64,000 bases of DNA from Arenicola marina. Taxonomy: Eukaryota; Annelida; Polychaeta; Arenicolidae. How positions within the stretch are numbered: position 1 is the stretch's first letter; every line of letters begins with the position of its first letter. The notes beneath the pieces were generated by a model. It saw only the letters and a program-made list of their open reading frames with translations. It did not search any database and was not told the origin of the DNA. The translations under genes and the position numbers were made by a program. The stretch lies in NCBI GenBank assembly GCA_964019135.1, contig OZ025258.1, positions 12,059,771 to 12,123,770 of the forward strand, given 5' to 3'. Positions 63,971-64,000 of this stretch are shown here, in pieces.

Positions 63971-64000
63971 TAGCAGAGCGTGGTTTCGATCCACGGACCT
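63971..64000 (-). tRNA. tRNA-iMet-CAT: Initiator tRNA-Met (CAU), 3' part only
   Basis: The last 30 bases of the window give the 3' acceptor strand, T arm and part of the variable loop, all consensus. The 5' part lies outside. Confidence 0.85.

Larger units (their letters stand above)
55140..64000 (-). repeat. Tandem tRNA array, block 4
   Basis: This block holds 15 complete Met genes, one cut by the window end, and 6 Ile genes. 55140-59413 duplicates 17868-22139. About 59660-61362 repeats 48280-49981, and 61363-64000 repeats 55592-58231, joined at a Met gene with the LINE left out. The array continues beyond the window. Confidence 0.95.

Noticed and set aside
1054-64000. CRISPR-like array of regularly spaced ~72-bp repeats
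   Set aside because: The repeats fold as tRNAs, the spacers (~440 bp) are themselves repeated, and the DNA is eukaryotic.

Overview
This window looks like animal (invertebrate-type) nuclear DNA. It is AT-rich, has no bacterial gene layout, and consists almost entirely of RNA polymerase III transcription units and non-LTR retrotransposons. The host is not identified. The initiator tRNA has metazoan features (A1:U72, A54, C33, three G:C pairs in the anticodon stem) and the retrotransposons are of kinds common in aquatic invertebrates.

The backbone is a tandem tRNA array running through the whole 64 kb, all on the minus strand. I count 85 complete and one partial initiator tRNA-Met(CAU) genes, plus 28 tRNA-Ile(UAU) genes that each carry a 48-nt intron between positions 37 and 38. 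Met-only units repeat every ~514 bp, with a shorter 489-bp spacer variant. Met-Ile units are ~648 bp. About 49 of the 85 complete Met copies are identical by eye. The others carry one to a few substitutions, some in the anticodon. All Ile copies share an acceptor-stem mismatch and may be impaired.

Layout: 1-708 is the 3' end of an L1/Tx1-like LINE. 709-13285 is tRNA array with two tRNA-derived SINE insertions at 10.0-10.6 kb. 13286-17867 is a 5'-truncated I/Jockey-superfamily LINE with an intact 1200-aa ORF2. 17868-33726 is tRNA array. 33727-39137 is a nearly complete L1/Tx1-like LINE with a frameshifted ORF2. 39144-50557 is array with the same two SINEs. 50558-55139 is a second copy of the I-type LINE. 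55140-64000 is array.

The large-scale structure is a segmental duplication. Positions 1-22139 correspond to 38436-59413, with the same LINE and SINE insertions at the same junctions. The copies differ by a few point changes and by whole-unit indels (1678 bp and 514 bp), as expected from unequal exchange between tRNA units. A shorter third copy at ~59.66-64.0 kb skips the I-type LINE. No protein-coding host gene was found. Every long ORF belongs to a LINE, and the many short ORFs are chance translations of tRNA genes and spacers.
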